DNA of 64,000 nucleotides from Fragosphaeria purpurea. Taxonomy: Eukaryota; Ascomycota; Sordariomycetes; Ophiostomatales; Ophiostomataceae. Shown here piece by piece: positions 33,277 through 46,700 of the stretch; within the stretch, counting starts at the first letter, position 1; each line of letters opens with the position of its first letter. The notes beneath the pieces were generated by a model. The model was not told the DNA's origin. It worked only from the letters and a program-made list of their open reading frames with translations, and made no database searches. Both the position numbers and the translations under genes were made by a program. The stretch spans positions 4,526,001-4,590,000 of the forward strand of contig PCDL01000011.1 of the NCBI GenBank assembly GCA_002778095.1, written 5' to 3'.

Positions 33277-36200
33277 CGTCTGTATTAGGTCCCGCCAAAA
33301 CGACTTACATAAGCTCTCGCACTTACATAATCCGATTTTAAACATACAGGTCCAGTATGTCTATTAGGAGCCTGAAAGCGTCCTGAAGTATCACGAACAT
33401 CTTCACGACACTTTCTACAGTGTAGCCTCATCTCGTCGGACTCACACTAGACTGCTTTTCTTTTCTCTCTTTGTAGATGTATATTTCTCTCTTCCGCCCG
33501 TACTCGGCAGCCATATCTTAGAGGGTTCTCTATGAAAATAACTCCATCCCTACACCATGGAATGTGGCAGAAGAGCGTCGTACCTGTGTGAGCACGTTGC
33601 AGTCAACCTCGTCTCGAGTCTCTTAGGTATGAGATAGAACAAACGGTGTGAGTGTTTGTCTGCCCACAGAAAGCAGGTGGGAGGCCTTTTCTTGCCAAAG
33701 CACCGTTTGTCCGATTTCCGGTTTGCCGTGTTCCGTCTTGGTACGAAATACGGTGTATGTAATACAAACCACTTGCCACAACGTGTTTCCTTCTTTTCTT
33801 CTCTTGCTCTTGCGCTTTGCACCTTTTCTTTGTTACAAATTTCTGCGTTCCGTCGTTCTTTGTGCTCGCATTTACTTGTTGCTTGATGTCTTTTGGCTGT
33901 GGTATTTTTCATTCTTCCCACTTCTGTGTTTCTAACATGGCGCCTCGCAGACGGCCTGCCACCTGCTTGCCTTGGATTTGTATGGAAAAACCAAGGAAAA
34001 AAGTTGGCTGCGGATCCTCTTGCAAGGCAACCCGTGGCGTCATTTTCTGTCTCTGCCGATCGCTGCCGACGGAACGGACGCGCCTTCCCAGTGCGCCCCA
34101 AACACGGTGCAGCCATGCAGGGAAAAGGAAGGCGCTTTCCTGGAACCTCAGTAATGTACACACTGTATAGCACACCCGAAATTTAAACAAGTTCGTTAGT
34201 ACGCCGTACTCTCTCTGGTTCAGCGGTCACGACAACGCCGCGTCTTGAAAGAACTAATAGACTACGTACATACGGAGAAAAATCCGTATCCTACTTAGTA
34301 CAAGTACTACAAGCTTCCCAGCGAATGCCAGCCCACGCCCCGACAGATTGTGATCGTCTTTAGCACCAACAGGCTTAGTTGCCGCAAGACCGTATGATGC
34401 TCACAGTGTTCGCACGTTATACCGCATAATAGCCCACCCGTAATGCGTTGAAGCATTCTTAGTATGAACGCAGGCGGAGCCAGGTCTTTTGCTCCCCTCC
34501 TGCTTCTTTTGCACGTAAGAGACCGTCGGGTTTGTGGCATCGCAGCCTGGGTTTTAACCGAATTGGGGTATCGTCACCTGCCTGCCGCCGCCCACCGCGC
34601 TTCCCTGTGGGTGCTGTACCTGCGCTGCGATTGGCTGCGCCTTCCCACGATCTTTCTCCTTTTTTTCTGCCCTCCTTCATTTTTCCCTTCCTCACCTAAC
34701 CCGCCAAATCGTTGCACGGCGTCCCGCATTGACCCACGCGACCGCACCCACACCTCGTTTCGTTTCCTCTCGATTTCGTCTCCTCTTTCTCGTACACTTT
34801 TTTACACTGCGAAACGCAAAAAAGGGAAAAGAAGAGGAAACCAACGACAAAATTACTTTTTTTTTTCTGCCGGCTACCTAGCCTTGGCTGACAAGTGAGC
34901 AACACGCCAAAGCTTCAATTTTTTTCGTCCTTTACTTGGTTTTTCCTTTTCTGTTCCGTGAGCCGAACAACGCCGCCGCTTTTCGGGTTTCTCCACTTAT
35001 GACGGTGCCAATTTCGTTCCACAAGAAAATAGCGGGAAAAAACCGATCATCACTGGCGGTGGCGGAGACACCAAAACAAACAAAAACAAAGGGACAAAGG
35101 AAAAGGGCAAAAGCGGCTGTAGTTGTACGTTGTATCGCAGGAACCGCTGACGAGCGATCGGCGCCCACATCAACCCATCCTGTGAATGCCGAGTTGAAAC
35201 GGGCGAAACAAAACGAGTGTGAGAAACAAAAAGGAAAACAGAGAATAGCGACGGAGAAACGATCGCACGAAAAGCAAAGCAACAGGGAACAGCCTGGTCA
35301 ATGGTTCCGCCCATTTCCCTGATATTGCTTTCGCCAGCTGCCTCTCCTTTTCTCTCCTCCCTTCCCACCCCCATCCCCCCCCCCAAACACGTCCGTATTA
35401 AACAACCCCCCTCACTTCGCCGCGACATCGCTTGGCTACCGGTATCTTTCCCCGGGTTTGGCATCTGGTTGCAGGTTATTACAGGTTTTTATTCTACGAC
35501 AATATTGCCACGATCACGAGAATTACGAGGGGTAATACGTCGTCTTACTTTTCTTACCTTGACCGCGTCTACGCTGTGTTCCTCGGCATCGTGAAATTCC
35601 GAGCCACGCTTGAACCGGCCTATTATCGAATAACGGCGGCAGATACAAAAAAGTACAGGTACAGGCGACCGTACACCCACGGCTTGCAGAAAACAAGCAT
35701 AACAAGCATTAACGGAGAACGGAGAACGGACACCAAGGGCCCTTGGACCAACAACCTTGGACCAACAAAGGAGCAAAAACACCCCACGCCAGGCTCGGTG
35801 AAGCTGGGCAGAGCAAGCTTCCTTGGGTTGGGCTTTTGGCTTTGCGCGGTCCTTTTTCTTGCTGCTGAGGTTCCTCTCTCTTTCCCACCCTGCCACCTTC
35901 CCCCCCCACACAAAGACCGACCAACCGACCAAAAAAAACCAAAAACCAAAAAGGCGCTTGACCACATGCTGCAGCTCTCCAGCAGACTACGAGGAGGAAC
36001 CCAGCAAAAAAAACCCAAGCAAACTAAAATCGAACCCGCCCCGGACGACAACACAGGCACGCCGGTTGGATAACAAGGGGTTTCCCGCTTTTCGTCTCCT
36101 TTGAAAACGGCCGATTACCGTGTGTCACTCTGTCTCTGACAGCACACGCTACCTGACGACTGGTCGGCCGGTTATTTTCACCCTTGCCTTTTCTCCCTCC

Positions 36201-36880
36201 TTCTTTTTCTTTCTTAATTTTCGATCTAGTGTTCCTTTTCGTCTTCTTTCTGTTTTCTCTTCTGCTTTCCTTAGCCTTTTTTCTTTTCTCGCCTTCCCAC
36301 ACGCCTGCTTCAGCTGCGAATACCCTCATCCGAATTTCGTCTTGTCGATATTTTTGATACTCATACCGAGTTATATTACGTATGCGACGTACACACGCGT
36401 GGTTTACCGGTCCGCCACCTTCGGTTCGTTATTAGCACGTTTTCCTCCAGCGGGTGGAAAGTGCCGTTTATCGTCTTTTTATTCTGGGTCGGTGGTGGTG
36501 GCAAGCGAGCTAGCTTTTTTCGACTTAAAACCGGACGGGTGACAGAGGACACCATCACTGGACCCTGTATTCCTTTCTGCGAGGATTTTAGTCGGAAACG
36601 CCAACCTTCTTCTTCCCCTTTTTCACCTTCTTTTTCGCTCCTTTCTTCCTCATTCGATTTTATTGATCTCCCGCGAGCGGTCTTTGGTCACGTTTTACGA
36701 ATACTTTTTTGTTTCTATAATTTTTTATTTTCATTTCTTGTCCATCGCGCCTTCTATTCTTTTTTGTTTTCCATCATCGGTTGTGTCGTTCTTCTCGCGG
36801 CTCTTCCACGAATCCGATACCTTCTCGCCATTTCTCCATTCCGTCACCTTTTTTTCTAGCAACCTCGAGACGAAGACGGA
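33277..36880. other. Long upstream region of the SCOC-like gene
   Basis: 3.6 kb without a supportable gene. The coding strand becomes strongly CT-rich from about 36180 to 36865 and ends in TTTTTTTCTAG at 36849-36859, a possible 5'-UTR intron acceptor 22 nt before the ATG. The 207-codon minus-strand frame at 33550-34173 and the overlapping frames at 34.5-36.5 kb have no domain and biased composition. Confidence 0.5.
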
Positions 36881-37504
36881 ATGGACGACGAACCAGCAGC
36901 ACATGCAACGATACAAGAAGAGCAGCCCCGGCAGCTGCAAGACAGTGCCCAGGTCCCTCCCCAAACCCTCCACGCTTCGAACGCGGATCCAGTCGATTCC
37001 TGCTCTTCCTCATCCGACGAGCATGTGTCATCGCCTCCCATTCAAGCTCCTATACCAACGCGGCCACGACTTTTGAGCCGTAAGAGCAGCGGGACTATCA
37101 TCGTGCCTCGCGACTCGGAAGAAGCATCTCGGCCAATGGAGACACGAATGGATCCGGGCGACGTTCGCGCCATGAGTCCGCGAAGAACAAACGAAGACTT
37201 GGAGATTCTGGGCCGCCAAACACGTGCTGAGGTGCAAAAGTGAGTATTTTGCACTCTCTTGATTTGGTCTTTTCCCTTCTATCGATCCCGTCTTGTCCCT
37301 CCCTGCTGACAAGCCATCCGTCTGCATAGACACGCCAAGATGTTGCAGGATTCGCTTCTCATGATATTTCACCGCATTCAGGCCGTCAAAGAAGAGCACG
37401 ACAAGCTGGACAGCAACAACAAATTCCTTCAGAAATACATCGGAGACCTCATGACTACCAGCAAAATCACCGCGTCGGGTAGCAGCAGCAGGGGCAAAAA
37501 ATGA
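36881..37504 (+). CDS. Short coiled-coil protein (SCOC/UNC-69-like)
   Basis: Two exons (36881-37239, 37330-37504) around a 90-nt intron (GTGAGT...CTGAC...CATAG) give 177 aa. The first 115 residues are hydrophilic and disordered, rich in Ser/Pro/Gln. The last 60 form a heptad-patterned coiled coil (LLMIFHRIQAVKEEHDKLDS, then NKFLQKYIGDLMTTSK). This matches SCOC/UNC-69, a small Golgi and endosome-associated coiled-coil family. In animals it binds FEZ1 and Arl-GTPases; the role in fungi is not established. The C-terminus ends in a basic GKK. Confidence 0.85.
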
Positions 37505-40500
37505 CGGACCGCAACACTCGTCTTGTCTGCATAAAAGAATGGAGGAAGCGGTAATTGATAACCCGATCGCGGACGCGGCGATGAGCGACGACGGCGGCAG
37601 CATCGACGAAGTCGGTGACGTCTACTGTCCATGAAGCGCGGAAAATAACCGTGCCATACACAAAACCAAGTCACCACTACGAACAAACATAATCAACATT
37701 ACTATTGTCGCGGGCTTTTGCTATTTGCGGGCTTATTAGCTACGCAGGAATTGCTTTGAGCGATCAAAAATCCGACGGCAACCATGACTTTAACGGAAAC
37801 GACCTTCAAAAGACGGAACGAATACACCAGCGCTTTGCCGTCTTTCGCTTACCGGTTTTCGTTTCTCCGTCCACGATTCATACATTCACGACCCAATTGG
37901 ACCTATCCGCGGCGGCTATCGCCAGGCGGGCTTTCACAAACCTTTTGTGAAGTGCTGTTGCCTCAACTGTATTAATGTACAACGTCTTCGATTTTGAAGT
38001 TTCAGGGTTTTTTTTTTCCTCTTTTCAATCTAGAAAAGAACATTCTGCATCACGGTTTTGCGATTTACTTTTTTGTCTGCTTTCGGCACGGTGTTTAGGG
38101 AGAGTTTGCATTTCGGGGTTTTTCTTATCGGACGTTTTCAAACATCAAATATACCACGACAATGTGCAAAAAAGGGAAACGGCTTATTCCATGCATACAC
38201 ATATTTAGGATCCTATTTACGAGCAAAAATTGGTCCCACAGTTACGACATGACTTCTCAGTGTTTGTCACGCGTAGCAGCCAAGGGTGAGAGTCTGGCAG
38301 TGAGGAGACGGTGGAACAGGTCGAAATGGCTGCGACGTCTCATGGCCATGGCTATGAACGCAGATTTCGGGTTGTGTGGTGCCTCTTTGTTTTATTCCTT
38401 TCGAGGAACAGGCTGAGTTTGCGCGGTACATTCTGGTTCACAGCTTGCGGATTGCCCGTGTCGTCCAAGGGACTGTTTCTGGACGGGACTTTGTTTGCAT
38501 AGCATTGCGTCTGCCTACATAGTGTTCGCGCTGGGTTTGCTAGTATAAGCCTATACCGAATGGAAACGTACATATCTATTGAACTACAGCCCGTTTTGTT
38601 CGTATGTCGTCATAGTGCCTGGAAGGGGACACCCTGGGGACCAAGGCGCTTCCGCCGTTTTACCGCTACGACAAACTTTCTGGTCCTGGTCACTGGCTTC
38701 AGGCGATAACCCAGGTGCCGTAGGCCACCTGCGGGTAAACGTCATAGTAGGTTCTGTTCATGGTTGCAGGGAACACAATTCACGTTCCTTTGCGACGCTC
38801 TGTTGGTTGCCCTGTTGCCCTGTCAATCAACCAGGGGCAAACGACTTGTCTCGTCGCCACTAACTGCATACGATGTACGAATATACGAGCGGCAAAACAG
38901 GGTTGCACTGCAATAGAAGGCGAGAGAAGAGAATCGGAAACAATGGCAACCTATGCTTATGGTTGTTTTGGAATGCTGCGTCGTTGCTCTATGATACTGG
39001 GTGGGGGGGAATAAGTAACGCGATCCAGGGTTCGGTTCTGAGTGGCAAGGGCGGTCAGCTTCAGGGGTCCAATGACGTCATAATACCGCGCAGGGGAAGG
39101 TGTGGTGGTGGTGGCGCGGCAGCCCGCGCAGCAGCAAAACGGAGGGCGGGGCCCAGGGATAGAAAGAGGAAAACATACGGGTCGCAAGTGGAAGGCTTTC
39201 TGTGCATAACGCACTCAACTCAGAGAAAGGTCGTCAATGAGGCCGGAAGGACGAGAAAAAAAAAAGTCGAGAAAACCATTTTGCCGACTGCTTTGCCAAA
39301 CGGGAGGATTTTTGCCAAGTGGGTCGCGCGACGCGAGGCAAGTTGCGGTTTGCCTCCTGTTTCTCATTTCTTACAGCATTTGCGGCTGACGCTGGTACGC
39401 CGCAATGGTCTGCGTACCACGCGGCTGTTGTCCCTTCCTATGCCAAGAAAAAAAGAACCTTATGTTCTTACCAGGCTGACGGCGTCGCACTCTTCGGATG
39501 TGTTCAGCTTTCCTCTCGGAACGTCTCTATCCCGGCCACCTAGCGCCTGCAGCGACAGACATCGTTCTCGCTGTCGCCGCCGCGATTGGAGAAACAAAAT
39601 CTCGTCCGCTACACTCAGGCGACGACCCAAGCCCTAAAAACTCGAAATATACCTTTGCATCCAGGAAAAGGGGCTTTGCTGGAGGTGTATTCTCCGCTGT
39701 TCTTACCGCTACCTTGTTTTTGACTTGGCTTCTGCGGGCAAGCAAGAGCAGGAGACCCGGGGTACCGGACAGGAATGGGCTAAGTGCGCGGCTATTGCTT
39801 TTGCAGACGGCCTGCTTCCCCGTGCAACTGCCTATCGCTCCTTTTAATACAGCGGATCGATGACAACACAACTTTTCTATGCTATGTGTGGGCTTTGACG
39901 GCCTAACCAGCAACCGGAGACGCCTGGTCTACATAATACTCGCCTTGCCGGCCTTTTGCCTTCTGCTTAGTTCACGATGCGTCTTCGCTGCGGCCAGTCG
40001 CGTCTGTGGTGTCTAAGCTCGTCGTGTGCTACCGTATGGCATGGAGCATGTGCTTCGTGCGGCCGGATTTGTACTCGGCTACAAATCTACACACGATTAG
40101 ACTGCAAAGGTACGCAGAGCAGCAAAGATGCAGGCTTTCTCGAAGCGGCACCGTATATATCGTGTTCCACTCGTTCTGTGCACCGATACATGGCGTATGT
40201 CCCTTTGACAGATCTTTAATCCTAAAAGCACCTTACCGGCATCTATTCGGCCAAAAGGTGCTTCAACCTTCCACTTTTGTAAAACCCGTCCTCGCCTTTT
40301 CACGACTGGTTGAGTAGTTTTTGGTAGTCCCCGACGCAGTAAATGGGTGGCTGTGTCACGCCTTTCCTAGTTAAGGGCAACGAGTTGTTGCAGGAGACAA
40401 CGACGGCAGAGTGATGCAAAGTACATTATTGATAGGATTTTTTTTCCTATCCACGTATGGTCCAGACTTTAGTTTTTTCCTGTAAAAATCCATGGCTTAT

Positions 40501-40968
40501 GCCGACAGCTCGTGGTTTGGTAAATCCGAGGCTCTTCCATCCCCAGGACACAATATGACCTATAATGGAGAAACTCGTGGTATACATCTTAAAAGCAGCT
40601 CGCCGTATTTTTTTATCACACAACACACTGTAGAAACTGAGCAAAAAATGCAAGCGCCGTGAGAAAAAGGGTGCTTGGAATTGCTTCAACGTTGTCTTCG
40701 TACATGTACAACACCCCGTGCAGCCCGGAGAAGCGTCGCTGGTGTTACCCATCCAACTTGAAGGGCAAGCGGCCGCAAGGCAGACGAAAAGCATGATTTA
40801 TGGTCGACATAGACCCAATCAAGTCATCGGCGAAGGCGGCCAACCAAGGCAAGAGATTGCCAGGTTGGGTGGCCATCCCGTCTTCCCCGCATATCGACCT
40901 CTCGTCCTGAATCCGGGTGTATCGTTATCTGATCTTGTAAAATATGTTTTTTACGAGAACACAGTAAG
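37505..40968. other. Intergenic spacer
   Basis: About 3.5 kb with no supportable gene. The longest open frame (38873-39637, plus) is Arg/Lys-rich without conserved blocks or splice logic and is treated as chance. A possible 5' leader of the downstream DUF3445 gene lies at its right end. Confidence 0.5.
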
Positions 40969-42511
40969 ATGGAACACGGAAACACGCTCGCTTTTGTAGG
41001 GTTGGCCGTCCTACTGCTAGCATGGCTTGTGCGCAAGAGGCAGACAAAGGTATAGTGCTGTGATTTGGGCGGGGATTAACCCAATACGCTCCCAAAGCCT
41101 ACAGGCTAACACCCTTTCTACCTCAGGGAAGAGACGTGGCTTTCGAACGGGAGGCCACTGGTGCCGGTAAAAGTCAATTGTCGTCCTTGCCGTCGGTGAA
41201 GCCGCTCTCCTCGTTCGACTGGCAGGCCGCTGAGCCTGTCCAGTTCCGGCCCTTCAAGCCCATCTACCATATCACGTTGGGTGACTATCTCGTCCTTCGG
41301 TTCGACATGGATATGTCGCGTAGGAATTCAACTGCTCATGTTTTCTTTTTTCTTCGAAAAAATAGCCCTCCAGTCAACAGCCCCCGAAGATCTCATCGTT
41401 CTTGACCGCAACTACAAGGACCGTGTGCTGCTGCGCCGGGCGTTGATCGCTGAGCATGCGGCCACCGTCCTGGGCGTCACCGGCAGCGAGGAGACGCCAG
41501 ACCCCGCGGCACCTGCCAAGGCCGCCGTCGATGAGCTGTACCGCCATCTCATGGCATCGTATCTGCCTGCACGGTACCCGACCGTGTTTGTTCAAGGGCA
41601 GCCCGCTGGCCGCCAAAGTGAAGGGACAGAGGGTGCCGTTCTGCACAACCGTGTCACCGGCGCCACCTTTTCCTGCGCACCGCCCTCGGATCCCCGCGAA
41701 GCGTTACGCATCCTGGGCGAGACGGTCGAGGATGATTTATTTCTGCTACAGCAGGACAATGTGGCGTCGGTGGTTGGCTCTTCTGGATCCACCACTACCA
41801 CCACCGCCACGGGGCACGGCGCCTACCCGTCTGCTGGGCATCGCTTGGTTGCCTTTCTCTGCTGTTTCCCTTCGGGTTTTGACCCGTCCGCAAAACTGGG
41901 CTTGCTTCTCCGTGATATTCACGCGCCCGTGCCTGCGTTTGACAAGATCGGCCCCAGCATGGAACGGTTCTTTGCCCGGTTGAACGCGGACAAGAGCGTG
42001 AAAAGGTTGAATGTGAGATTTTTATATTTTTATTTTTTTATATTTTTATGTTTTTTTTCTGTTTTTTTTTCTCTTCCTGGCAAGTTGAAATTTCTTTTAC
42101 TCGCTAACAAACCAGTGGTCCATCCAGACGCACCCGAACCTCTTTGTGCCGGCCGGTAACCACGTTCATGACGGCGATTGCGTGGCGGCGGATGAGGACG
42201 TAGACATGGAAAAGGTATCTTTTCTGCAGTCGTCTCCTGTCGCATCTGCCCAGTATCACTAACCGGATTTGGCCTTTAAGGCTTACATGCGAGTCGAATG
42301 CCAGACGCTCACGCGGCTGCCGGCCACACGGGCGGTCCTCTTCTCCTTCAAGACGTACTTGTTTCCCGTGCCGGCGATCCGGGCCGAGGGCCACGGCCCC
42401 GCACTCGCGGACGCCATCGACGGGCTGAAAAGGGGAAATGCCCCGGGCATGTGGGTGTACAAAGGCGGGATCCGCTGGGGCAAGAGCGTGGCCGCGTATT
42501 TGCGATCATGA
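40969..42511 (+). CDS. Membrane-anchored DUF3445 (haem-dependent N-demethylase-like)
   Basis: Five exons: 40969-41049, 41127-41280, 41366-42012, 42116-42214 and 42281-42511. The four introns are 77, 85, 103 and 66 nt, giving 403 aa. Residues 7-23 form a membrane anchor (LAFVGLAVLLLAWLV). The core has the DUF3445 order: PFKPIYHITLALQ, EDLIVLDRNYKDR, SYLPARYPT, the HRLVAFLCCFPSGFDPS segment, NWSIQTHPNLF, and the hallmark RVECQTLTRLPATRAVLFS followed by FKTYL. Bacterial relatives are the alpha subunit of haem-dependent oxidative N-demethylase; the fungal substrate is unknown. It is probably ER-anchored. The gene is convergent with the CVNH gene, 201 bp away. It looks intact. Confidence 0.88.
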
Positions 42512-42712
42512 GGTTGGTTTTTTGGGGGGGGAGGGAAGGGTTGACGATATTTCGGCTATTCTCTCAGAGTTGTTGATTTTGCATGTCTATTTCTAGTATT
42601 ACGCGAGCAAGCCAGTGAATACAAATTGGGGCCGTCCATTCTAATATTGTCTCTTTTCAAACCGTCCAAAGCCTTCTTCCTTGTCCTTATTCTTCCCCCA
42701 AAGTCCTTCCAT

Positions 42713-43566
42713 TTACAAAAACGGATCCATGTCCCCGGTAGTGTTCAAGCACTCTAGCAGGCCGGCGTTGTTCGACACATAGTCGCCTATTGGTCAGCAT
42801 CGTTGCAAGAAAAAAAAAATAAGGAAAAAAAAAAACCTACTCAGCCTCAAGCTTGTTACGTGGTTTTTCGTTGAGTCCGCATACTGGCACTGGCACGTCA
42901 ACACCGTCGTGCGGGAATTGACCGTGCACTGGCTGCAGGGTGCGCAGTACCTGGGCATTGTTAGCGGGAAATCTTCTGGAAAGAAGAGAAAAAAAGGGAA
43001 ACACAAGGACTTTAGATCCGGATGACCTACTTTGACTGCCAATGGGCAATTGGCCGCCTGCGCCACCGCAGTCTGGCCGAGAACGCATCGTAGCCGATGC
43101 ACTGACCGAGGTCGAGGACGGTGTGCTGCAGGTCGGCCCGCCCCGCGGCAATGGCGCTGCCGTCCGAGGTGCAACTGGCCTCGACACGGCAGTAGCCAAA
43201 GTAGGTGAGGCCGGTGCAGGTGGACGCCAAGTTGGTAGCGGAGGTATTGGTAAAGATGGAAGAATTGGTCACGGTGGAGGTGTTGGTGAAGATGGTGGAA
43301 TTGGTGAGTGTGGTGGAATTGGTGAAAATAGACGAGTTGGTGAAGACGGACGAGTTTGCAAAAATCGAGGAGTTGGTGAAAACGGAAGAGTTGGTGAAGA
43401 TGGACGAATTGGAGAAAATGGAAGAGTTGGTGAAAATGGGCGACTTGGTGAAGGGTGATCTGGCCAAGGCGGCTGCCGCCGGTGCAGGTAACGAGACGGC
43501 CGCCGTGAAAACGAGGGCCGCCGCCAGAATGCGGAGACGGCCGAGACAAGACGGGGATGCCAGCAT
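42713..43566 (-). CDS. Secreted CVNH-domain protein with sequon repeats
   Basis: Three exons (43566-43031, 42950-42841, 42786-42713), with introns of 80 nt (GTAGGT...GCTAAC...CCCAG) and 54 nt, give 239 aa and close in frame. An N-terminal hydrophobic signal ends near PAAAALA. Residues about 36-112 are tandem six-residue units of type SIFTNS, nearly every one with an N-x-S/T glycosylation sequon. The C-terminal half reads as a CyanoVirin-N homology domain: STCTGLTYFGYCRVEASC, LDLGQCIGYD, CSQCTVNSRTTVLTCQC and YVSNNAGLLECLN. CVNH proteins of ascomycetes can bind oligomannose glycans; here the stalk would present the lectin at the cell surface. Some positions of the first CVNH half are degenerate, so sugar binding is uncertain. 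Confidence 0.82.
43231..43460 (-). repeat. 18-bp coding minisatellite (SIFTNS units)
   Basis: About 13 imperfect tandem 18-nt units inside the CVNH gene, translating as (S/T)(I/V)F(T/S/A)N(S/T). Unit length is a multiple of three, so copy-number change keeps the frame. It has no spacers and is not CRISPR. Confidence 0.9.
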
Positions 43567-43720
43567 AGTTTCCGGTGAAGGATTGTGTAAGTGATAGTCA
43601 ATAGGCGCAAAAAAAAATACCTTTGTTCGTAGTTGACCCTGTCGCTGCACCGGCGAAAGAAGAAGACGATTATCATTCAATAAACAGCCATGGAGGACGC
43701 CGGTATTTATGGATTCATTC
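43567..43720 (-). promoter_or_regulatory. Probable promoter of the CVNH gene
   Basis: A TATA-like ATAAATA element lies on the minus strand at about 43710-43704, roughly 140 nt upstream of the ATG. Assigned by position and sequence only. Confidence 0.3.
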
Positions 43721-46700
43721 GCACTTTCTATGTTTTCCCTTTCTTCGTACAAATCCCCGGAAAGCTGAAAAAACTTTTTATTGCCAGGCTACGCAAGCAG
43801 GGTTGGAAGAGGCGTATTTCGGAAACAGACAGAAATGCAAACGAAGCCACAGCTACGATCGTAGCACGGAGGCGCACATCGACATCAATGGATAGATATC
43901 TATAACATGACGACGGCCAACAAGAACGGCGAACAAACGCCCTATATATCTATCTATATTAAAGGTAAGAACGAGGCCCATTCCCTTTTTTTTTAGTTGC
44001 TTATCTTTGCTGTGCGACTTGGTTCCCGCCGTGTCGTTGTCCTCCTATTCTGTCTATATTTTTAAGCATCCGTCTTGGATCTCGTCCTCGCGTGCCGCAC
44101 ATATTGGGTCCAACCTGGCCTGGCCTATGGGTAGAAGGGTATCGCTTGACGAAAACGAAAGAGCATTGAAGGCCGTACGGCTGCGTATCATTACGTTGCT
44201 TTTTTTGTGGCTTCGATGGCCGCGTATTTCGATCGGATCTGCTCCCCTGTTGACCTAGGATCTCCCCTACCCCAAGCAGCCATCATTAATCTAGCTGCAA
44301 CACGGGTCTTCCGCCACTTCTTGGTCCAATGGCTTTCAAGCTGTGTCTTCCCGTCTGCTTTATGAGGTCCGTTGGATTGGATTTCCGTATTCAGATGTTG
44401 TTGCGTCCAAATGCATACCTGCTGCTCTAGCAATCACGGCCGCATCTCATTATTTTAACCCTAATGCCTAGAGTAGCTTATTCTTCTATAAATTACTGGG
44501 ACTATATGAATGATATTCCACATGCAACGAAAAACCCACAGTTTTTTACATTGGTAGATGGACGGTGGTTTGACGCCATCTTGCTGTTGTACAACAGAGC
44601 ACCGGTCCGGTCCTCCTTTTTTTTTCCCCGTAGCTCTACTACACGTTCATGTTCGTCCGAAAGACCCGAGAAGGGAGGTGGCATAAATTAAAGTGCTCGG
44701 GTGGATGCAGGAACAAGGGCGACATAGGTAAATGGCCGTAAAGCGGACACAAACACACGCATGGCGTTCGAAGACCGAGACGTGCAGTGTTGCTGGTAGA
44801 GCCTTTTCTCTTTTTTAGTCTTTGCTCTCAAATACTGGTAGTATATTTGTACTATTTTAATAGTATTTATACAGTTTTGGATGTGTTTTCGTTGCGAGTC
44901 TGTCGTATGTAGTCACTCGACGATCAACATCGCTTCACATAGCACGATACACAACATTAGCCCCCTTCTTTGATCGAAATGGCCGACTTGAGAATACCCT
45001 GTTGAGACATTCTGTTAATCGCTTCGATAGGAGAATTATTCATGGTCGCACCGACGAGTTTTATGCTCCGCCGTTCGTTTGGTCTTCGCTTGGTCTTTTT
45101 CTTTTTCTATCTCATTATCTCTTATTCTTTTGACTTTACGGGTCAAACCCGCAGTGACACCCATCTCAACCTGTAATAACGCTGAATGACTTAATAAATA
45201 AAATTGGAATCGAAGAACAAAAATATACATCCTTCTTCGATAAAGACCATTCGATTTGTTGGTCTTGCTATCTGGGTTGAGAGGTTCAAGATCGTCACGT
45301 GTAAGCGAGCCTCGTGCAAATCAACAATGCAGACAAAAGTTCAGACAAATTTTCTACAGGCTGCGTCCACTGAAAGCCTCGAGGTTTTACATACTTACAG
45401 TTTCCTTCAGACGCTAAAATGCTTGCAAAATGACGCTTATTCATAGCGGTTGCGAAAGCCTCCGTTCGTCAGACAAAGCAACTGCCGACTAGAAACGGCA
45501 TTTTGCCAGCGCTGATTGGTCCTCCCGTAGATCCTTTTAAGCCACGCGCGCAGTGGGCTTCTGTAATAGGACGCTTCTAAATTCCATTTCCCCTCGCCTT
45601 CAAAATTCCATGAACGGAAGCCGCTAACCGCCAGCCACCGCTACCAGCCCAAACCCGTCCAGAACCCGCCAATCCTTACCTTCTGAGCCCTTCTGCGACT
45701 GCCGTTTTGGTGTGTTGTTTGAGCTAATTCTTCCGTGCGGTTCTCCGTTTCGTTTTGTCTGTCACTGGTTCCCCCCCTCTCTCTCCCTCTCCCCACCCTG
45801 GCTTGAGCCGAATGCGACGACGGCCAATCCCCAAAGAAAAAAGGACGGACGAACGAGAAACTAAGCTACGGTTCCCGCCAACAAACGACAGAAACCGATC
45901 ACGAGTCGGCCGTTTCGCGTTGTTCTTCGCTTTTGTTTCTCTTTTTGGGGGCTTTTTCTTGTCTCTTTTCCTTTTCTTCTTTTTTTTTCTTCTTCGTCTC
46001 CGTGTTCTCCTCCTCACCTTTTCGTTCACAACCCCGTTGTGGAAAGGCTTCCGAGTTTCCGATATCATTTGCGACAACGAACAAACGGCCTTGTTCTCCT
46101 CCGTCTCTCTCTCGCCCACGCTTTTCCGTGAGCTCCGTCCTGCATTGTTCTCGTTCACTATAGATCTGACCCATCCGTGTGTCGCAGGCTGTTTATTGTT
46201 TTGCGCGACGCACGCACAAAAATCGCCCCGACGAACGAGCCACTACCCACGTGTCCCGTCCCCGTTCTTCCCCCAGAATTGATCCGGTTTTTCTCTTCCA
46301 TTTATTTTTTTATTGTTATTGTTTTGCACTACATTGTCTTTTGCCCTCTGGTGTTGATTTAGATTGTTTATTTCCTTGAAGCTTGATTTGCTGTGGCTTG
46401 GTTCTGTTTCGGAGTCCGTACCGTCCCAAGCAGAAAAAAAAAAAGAAAACACCAAAAAAATACAGGTGAAGAGACACAGCAAAGGAAAAAACTGGACGAC
46501 ATCGCCATCGACACCCTTCCCTTTGGAACGATAGTGCCGTCTCACGCATCGCTTGCCTTTGGCCTACCGCTACCGACGAAACCTTATCATCACAACAAAG
46601 CGGACCCCCCCAATTAACATGCGCCAATCCGAGCTTGCTTTCTGAACATCCCACATACGAAAAAAGAAACCCGAAGACAGGAAGTCTCAACATTGGTCTC

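Noticed and set aside
33550..34173. 207-codon minus-strand frame
   Set aside because: Basic, low-information sequence with no domain, splice support or leader; probably chance.
38873..39637. 254-codon plus-strand frame
   Set aside because: Arg/Lys-rich with mixed repeats of short residues and no conserved block; treated as chance.
43231..43460. Tandem repeat considered as a CRISPR array
   Set aside because: 18-bp units are contiguous, have no spacers and are translated in frame inside a secreted protein gene.
44191..44433. Possible retroelement remnant (minus strand)
   Set aside because: Trp/Lys/Arg-rich text is vaguely suggestive, but there is no reverse transcriptase, nuclease or repeat boundary.
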